From Archaeoglobaceae archaeon (GTDB lineage Archaea > Halobacteriota > Archaeoglobi > Archaeoglobales > Archaeoglobaceae): 25,191 bases of DNA. Positions within the stretch are counted from its first letter, which is position 1, and every line of letters starts with the position of its first letter. This document shows positions 22,035-25,191 of the stretch, one piece after another. Both the position numbers and the translations under genes were made by a program. The stretch covers positions 1 through 25,191 of the forward strand of contig JAMOMT010000169.1 of the NCBI GenBank assembly GCA_027066965.1. The letters run 5' to 3'. The notes under the pieces are model-generated. The model made no database searches. It saw only the letters and a program-made list of their open reading frames with translations, and was not told where the DNA came from.

Positions 22035-22619
22035 ATGAAGTCTGTTTACGCGTATGTAAGGGAAGCGTGGAAGAATCCTTGGGAAGGGTTCGTTGGGGAG
22101 CTGATGTGGGAGAGATTGCAGCAGTGGAGGAGAGAGCCTGCTGTTGTCAGAATAGAGAGACCAACAAGGATTGACAGGGCGAGAGCTCTCGGTTACAAGG
22201 CCAAAAAAGGAATAATCGTCGTGAGAGTCAGAGTAAGGAGAGGCGGCAGAAGAGCTACGAGGCCGAACAAGGGGAGGAAGACAAAGAACCTTATGGTGAA
22301 CAGAAGGACTCCGAAGAAGAGTCTTCAGTGGATCGCAGAGGAGAGGGCAGCGAGGAAGTACCCGAACATGGAAGTCCTGAACTCCTACTGGGTCGGAGAG
22401 GATGGAAAGTACAAGTGGTTCGAAGTTATACTCGTCGATAGAGCTCATCCAGCAATAAAGAGTGATCCTCAGCTGAGCTGGATATGCAGCAAGAGAGGCA
22501 GAGTTTTTAGGGGGCTCACATCAGCAGGTAGGAAAAGTAGAGGGCTCAGAAGAAGAGGCAGAGGAGCCGAGAAAGTAAGGCCGAGTCTGAGAGCCAACTT
22601 CAGGAGAAAGGAGGATTAA
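22035..22619 (+). CDS. rpl15e: 50S ribosomal protein L15e
   Basis: A 194-residue basic protein of the large ribosomal subunit, found in archaea and eukaryotes. It begins MKSVYAYVREAWKNPWEG, the typical L15e N terminus, and contains RPTRIDRARALGYKAKKGIIVVRVRVRRGGRRA, LNSYWVGEDGKYKWFEVILVD and the conserved C-terminal GLTSAGRKSRGLRRRGRGAEKVRPS. Length equals the usual archaeal size. An upstream in-frame extension from 21942 would add residues with no similarity and lies before the TATA box, so it is rejected. Confidence 0.97.
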   Translation: MKSVYAYVREAWKNPWEGFVGELMWERLQQWRREPAVVRIERPTRIDRARALGYKAKKGIIVVRVRVRRGGRRATRPNKGRKTKNLMVNRRTPKKSLQWIAEERAARKYPNMEVLNSYWVGEDGKYKWFEVILVDRAHPAIKSDPQLSWICSKRGRVFRGLTSAGRKSRGLRRRGRGAEKVRPSLRANFRRKED

Positions 22620-22622
22620 ACA

Positions 22623-22650
22623 ATTTTTCTTATTCTAAAATTTTATTTTG
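22623..22650 (+). terminator. T-rich tract after L15e
   Basis: AATTTTTCTTATTC and AAATTTTATTTTG follow the stop codon directly, in a spacer shared with the convergent nucleotidylyltransferase gene. Confidence 0.5.
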
Positions 22651-22695
22651 CTACATTACAGAAGCTTGGGATCACACAACTCACAAAAAATAAAA

Positions 22696-23688
22696 TTAAG
22701 CCCTCTGTATCTTCGCGTGAGAGCCAATTATAGACCCACTCAAATTCAGTCTCCTTATCTCGCACTCATCGTCTATCAGACTCCTCCAGATAGTGGTGTT
22801 TCTCAGAATTACATTTTTGAAGAGGACACTCTCACATACGTCGGAGTTCTCTATCAGGCACCCCTCCCCAACACACGCGTATGGCCCGATTATAGATCTG
22901 CCAACGATCCTTACACCATCCTCTATACATACGGGCTCTATTATTTTGGAATACCTGTCTACCTCCACCTTGCCAACATAGTGCTCCATGAACATCTTCA
23001 GCGCCTCTATGTAGGAGTCGGGACTGCCTATGTCGTACCACATTCCTTCGCTGAATGAGAAGCCAAACAGTTCATCTCTCTCGCAGAGCCAAGACATGAA
23101 GCTGCCTATGTTGTCCGCATCTGGAGAACTCGATACGTACTCCTGAAGGAGGTCGGCGACATAAGCTGGGAATGCGTAAATTCCTATGCCGACGAGCGTT
23201 GAAGGCGGCTCCTTCGGCTTTTCGAGAAACTTGACTATTCTATCCCCACTCAGCTCTGCAACTCCATACCTCCTCGCGAGCTCGTAATCGCCAACGTCGT
23301 AAAGGCAAGTGCAAGGTTTTCCCTTCTCCCTGTAGTAGTCAACGAACTCGGATATATCAAAAGAGAAGAGGTTGTCCCCGGCAACAACGAGGGTCTCGTC
23401 GTCTATTTCGCTTAAAACTTGAGCCAAAGCTTTCACGGCTCCAAGCTTCTCCTCCTCCCTCGTGCTCTCCTCAGCCACTATACTTACATCCTTACCCTCA
23501 CTCCACTCTCTGAAGTCTCCCTCGAACCTCTTGTTCGTCGAAACAATAACATCTCCAAAATTCCTAACCTTCTCGTATATCACGTCTATTATCTTTCGTC
23601 TTCCCACCGGCAGAAGCGGTTTTGCCTTCGTTTTCGTTATTGGCCAGAGCCTCGTAGCGTAACCGCCCGCCATTATGACAACTTTCAT
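22696..23688 (-). CDS. sugar-phosphate nucleotidylyltransferase (GlmU/RmlA/GMP type)
   Basis: A 330-residue cytoplasmic enzyme that makes an NDP-sugar from NTP and a sugar 1-phosphate. The signature MAGGYATRLWPITKTKAKPLLPV starts at residue 6, with VVAGDNLFSFD (about 100-110) giving the metal-binding Asp and FLEKPKEP at about 155. From about residue 245 comes a left-handed beta-helix built of hexapeptide repeats (IIEPVCIEDGVRIVGRSIIGPYACVGEGCLIENSDV), as in archaeal glucose-1-phosphate thymidylyl- or mannose-1-phosphate guanylyltransferases. The sugar and base are not fixed by sequence alone. No other sugar-pathway gene is adjacent; the Agl23-type gene is 19 kb away. The ATG has a TATA-like ATTTAAGT (23711-23718) 27 nt upstream and no Shine-Dalgarno. 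Confidence 0.9.
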   Translation of the reverse strand: MKVVIMAGGYATRLWPITKTKAKPLLPVGRRKIIDVIYEKVRNFGDVIVSTNKRFEGDFREWSEGKDVSIVAEESTREEEKLGAVKALAQVLSEIDDETLVVAGDNLFSFDISEFVDYYREKGKPCTCLYDVGDYELARRYGVAELSGDRIVKFLEKPKEPPSTLVGIGIYAFPAYVADLLQEYVSSSPDADNIGSFMSWLCERDELFGFSFSEGMWYDIGSPDSYIEALKMFMEHYVGKVEVDRYSKIIEPVCIEDGVRIVGRSIIGPYACVGEGCLIENSDVCESVLFKNVILRNTTIWRSLIDDECEIRRLNLSGSIIGSHAKIQRA

Positions 23689-24000
23689 GGATAAATTTGA
23701 GTTCGGTATTACTTAAATTTTAATGTTTTTGATTGTACAGTTTTGCCTTTCCATCCTCCCTAACGAACCCTCAAGTCGAAGAAACGACCACATTGATCTC
23801 TCCTGTGCAACTCTAGTGCTATCAAGTCCCCATCGCTCACAATTCTCACTTTACTCTCAGCCTCATATCTTTGAAGTGTTCGAAAATCCGAGGTTCAGTA
23901 TGCCGAACTCTTTCATTTCCTGAGAAACTTTCTTCTTTTCTGATGGTCTCACTCTGACGAACTCACTCATTTTCAAACTTGTTCTTCCAAATATAACCTT
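23689..24000. other. 312-bp region without an intact gene
   Basis: The left 30 bp is the promoter of the nucleotidylyltransferase gene. The rest reads in short minus-strand fragments, for example KEFGILNLGFSNTSK and VRIVSDGDLIALELHRRD (about 23800-23960), interrupted by stops and frame changes. This may be the decayed end of cbiO or another dead gene; I cannot tell. Confidence 0.5.
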
Positions 24001-24375
24001 CACTCTAGCTCATAACAACTATCATTTCAACCCACGTGAAGGAGGACTCAGAGTTGCGACGATGATTGTCAAACCCTCGCGTTTAGCTCGCAAAGCACGT
24101 TGAAATGTCTTCGTGCACATCCGGTGACCCATTAGTGGGCTCGTCAATAACATCACAGGTAGTTCATCACCCTCACTCCGACTATAGCAACTTTCTTCTC
24201 CCCCCATTCAGGTTTGTTGGGTTTCTTTCAGCCAAATGCTCGATCCTCATCGCTTTCAGAATTACCTTAACCCCCTCTCCACTTCCTCGCTCAGGCCCAT
24301 GTTTGTCAGCCCGAAAGCCATGTCGCTGAAGACCGTTACGGAGAAGACCTGATCATCCGAGTTCTAAAAGACTAT
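24001..24375 (-). pseudogene. cbiO: cbiO remnant (ECF cobalt/nickel transporter ATPase), N-terminal third deleted
   Basis: The minus strand reads IVF-stop-NSDDQVFSVTVFSDMAFGLTNMGLSEE, which matches the Q-loop segment VGIVFQNPDDQVF of CbiO/EcfA ATPases; the stop replaces the Gln codon (TAG for CAG). It continues, after frame changes, with IEHLAERNPTNLNGG (signature LSGG variant), EKKVAIVGV, the Walker B block DVIDEPTNG (24128-24154) and KREGLTIIVATLS (H-loop region). The frame breaks at several points, one in a G6 tract (24200-24205) where seven Gs would restore it. The Walker A half of the protein is absent. The gene cannot encode a working ATPase. Confidence 0.85.
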
Positions 24376-24480
24376 GTCGTCAGTTGCTTCCAGACTCTTG
24401 CCCGAGTTGTAGCTGTACCAAGCTGAGGTGATTATCGCCAAGCTTATCAGAGCTATGCAAATCGCAGCAAACTTACGCAT
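24376..24480 (-). pseudogene. cbiN: cbiN-like remnant, fused in frame to cbiO
   Basis: ATG 24480, preceded by GGAGGG, begins MRKFAAICIALISLAIITS, one membrane helix as in CbiN, then NSGKSLEATDD. The frame runs straight into the cbiO IVF segment, so the rest of cbiN, all of cbiQ and the Walker A part of cbiO are gone, about 1 kb or more by the family's usual lengths. Assignment to CbiN rests on position and the single helix. Confidence 0.6.
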
Positions 24481-24486
24481 ACACGA

Positions 24487-24939
24487 CCCTCCGAGAGTTA
24501 CCAATTCCGGACTTCTGTCGGCTATGTACTGCACGACTACAGCGGTGGGAGAAGATGAGCTCCCCGATAGCGAGCAGTATCTGAGTCCGCTATTCCCATC
24601 AAGAAAGTATTAGCTCCAAGTGTTGTAATTCCACCGTGCCCGACAAAGATCTGGAAGAACAGGGCTACATTGAGATTACTATCGTTGCGAAAGGCCCGAG
24701 TATTATCGCTGCCATTGGCGTACCAACTGGATGAGAGCACGAATCCGTGACCGGGACGGGGATGTGCCAGACAGATATTATGAAAACGGCTACCCCACCA
24801 GTGCGAGCATGGGCTTGTAGCCGGGGTTCTCTGTGCTCCTCTTCCTTATCTCCCTTATACCCAGAATCCAGAACGGCACGCAAACAGCGTACCAGAAAAT
24901 GCACCACTTCAAGCTCAGCATTCCGTCATTTATGTGCAC
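24487..24939 (-). pseudogene. cbiM: cbiM remnant (ECF cobalt/nickel transporter substrate-binding subunit)
   Basis: From a GTG at 24939 the minus strand reads VHINDGMLS, matching the M-H-I-x-D-G start of CbiM/NikM, whose His2 binds metal. After a frameshift in a G4 tract (five Gs expected) it continues AVFIISVWHIPVPVTDS, then TPMAAIILGPFATIVISM, a stop, and in another frame FQIFVGHGGITTLGANTFLMGIA, which matches the conserved GDGGITALGANxxNM segment. It ends with TAVVVQYIADRSPEL, the C-terminal segment of CbiM. About 85 residues between these last two blocks are missing. Confidence 0.85.
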
Positions 24940-24975
24940 TCCAACACTCCGTTTAATATTTAATTCATGTTTTCC

Positions 24976-25021
24976 GGATTTTTTGGTTCAATTAATGCCG
25001 AACCAATTTAACCGAAAATCC
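24976..25021. promoter_or_regulatory. inverted repeats upstream of the cbiM remnant
   Basis: TTGGTTC (24983-24989) and GAACCAA (25000-25006) form a 7-bp dyad with a 10-nt spacer. A wider, imperfect dyad pairs GGATTTTTTGGTT (24976-24988) with AACCGAAAATCC (25010-25021). They lie 37-82 bp before the cbiM start, where a metal-responsive repressor could bind. The repressor is unknown. Confidence 0.5.
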
Positions 25022-25108
25022 AGGTATAAATTGCCAATAATAAATCCCACTATCACTGTTATTTAAGGATGGAAAAACATTTATTCAGTATAATTTTTCA
25101 ACGCCAGT

Positions 25109-25191
25109 GTGGAACCTGACAGTGTCAAAATGCTTCCAACTGTGTATGTAATCCTGAATACGCTTGATGGGGCAAAAACTCTCTCGAAGAT
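25109..25191 (+). CDS. start of a possible winged-helix regulator gene, cut by the window edge
   Basis: From GTG 25109 (or ATG 25130) the frame is open to the end of the window and reads MLPTVYVILNTLDGAKTLSKI after the first seven codons. Short ATTTATT-like AT-rich DNA is centred about 26 nt before the GTG. The helix-forming LNTLDGAKTLSKI is the pattern of the first helices of ArsR/MarR-type winged-helix proteins, but 27 codons are too few for a firm family call. Confidence 0.4.
   Translation, partial: MEPDSVKMLPTVYVILNTLDGAKTLSK

Overview
The window reads as a chromosomal segment of a hyperthermophilic euryarchaeon, most likely from the Archaeoglobales (Archaeoglobus/Ferroglobus/Geoglobus group). 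The evidence is a single-domain archaeal histone, ribosomal protein L15e, the archaeal DUF655-rsmA gene pair, an F420-dependent NADP oxidoreductase beside an NADP-type isocitrate dehydrogenase, a tungsten-type aldehyde:ferredoxin oxidoreductase, indolepyruvate:ferredoxin oxidoreductase, archaeal TATA boxes and many AGG/ATA codons. The genus call is inference. No rRNA, tRNA, CRISPR array or insertion sequence was seen.

Layout. 1-840 is the 3' end of iorA. 912-4023 holds two divergent membrane-protein genes: an unrecognised protein with an exported domain, and an Agl23/TIGR03663-type predicted glycosyltransferase. 4076-6107 is icd followed by npdG (fno), which together can turn isocitrate oxidation into NADPH and then F420H2. 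6256-6459 is a histone. 6766-8675 is a two-gene cell-surface unit: a secreted Thr/Pro-rich, Cys/Met-rich, coiled-coil glycoprotein candidate overlapping a small lipoprotein. 8873-10349 is DUF655 plus rsmA. 10497-12350 is an AOR-family enzyme behind a perfect 23-bp palindrome; it converges on an XRE-type regulator (12458-13411).

13662-15423 (minus) encodes an iron alcohol dehydrogenase and a protein with two tandem biotinyl domains. 15556-16650 is an ArsB/NhaD/SLC13-type transporter. 16728-18068 is a thiolase with an unusual insertion. 18195-20386 is a three-gene unit: a NifX/NifB-like protein with a Gly-Met-Gly-Arg repeat tail and two ferredoxin-containing P-loop ATPases. A small winged-helix regulator follows on the minus strand (20433-20738). 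20924-21903 (minus) is a membrane/coiled-coil gene broken by two single-base homopolymer expansions. 22035-22619 is L15e and 22696-23688 (minus) is a sugar-phosphate nucleotidylyltransferase.

The last 1.5 kb has no intact gene except the start of one at the right edge. Its minus strand carries the wreck of a cobalt/nickel ECF transporter operon: cbiM and a cbiN start, then an in-frame deletion junction into the second part of cbiO. No cbiQ or cbiO Walker A remains, and there are several frameshifts and an internal stop. An inverted repeat lies just upstream of the dead cbiM.

Several genes have a TATA-like box centred 23-28 nt before the start codon (npdG, AOR, XRE regulator, biotinyl protein, transporter, NifX-like, nucleotidylyltransferase), suggesting leaderless mRNAs. 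Others (histone, surface operon, DUF655, ATPases, small regulator, L15e) have clear Shine-Dalgarno sequences.
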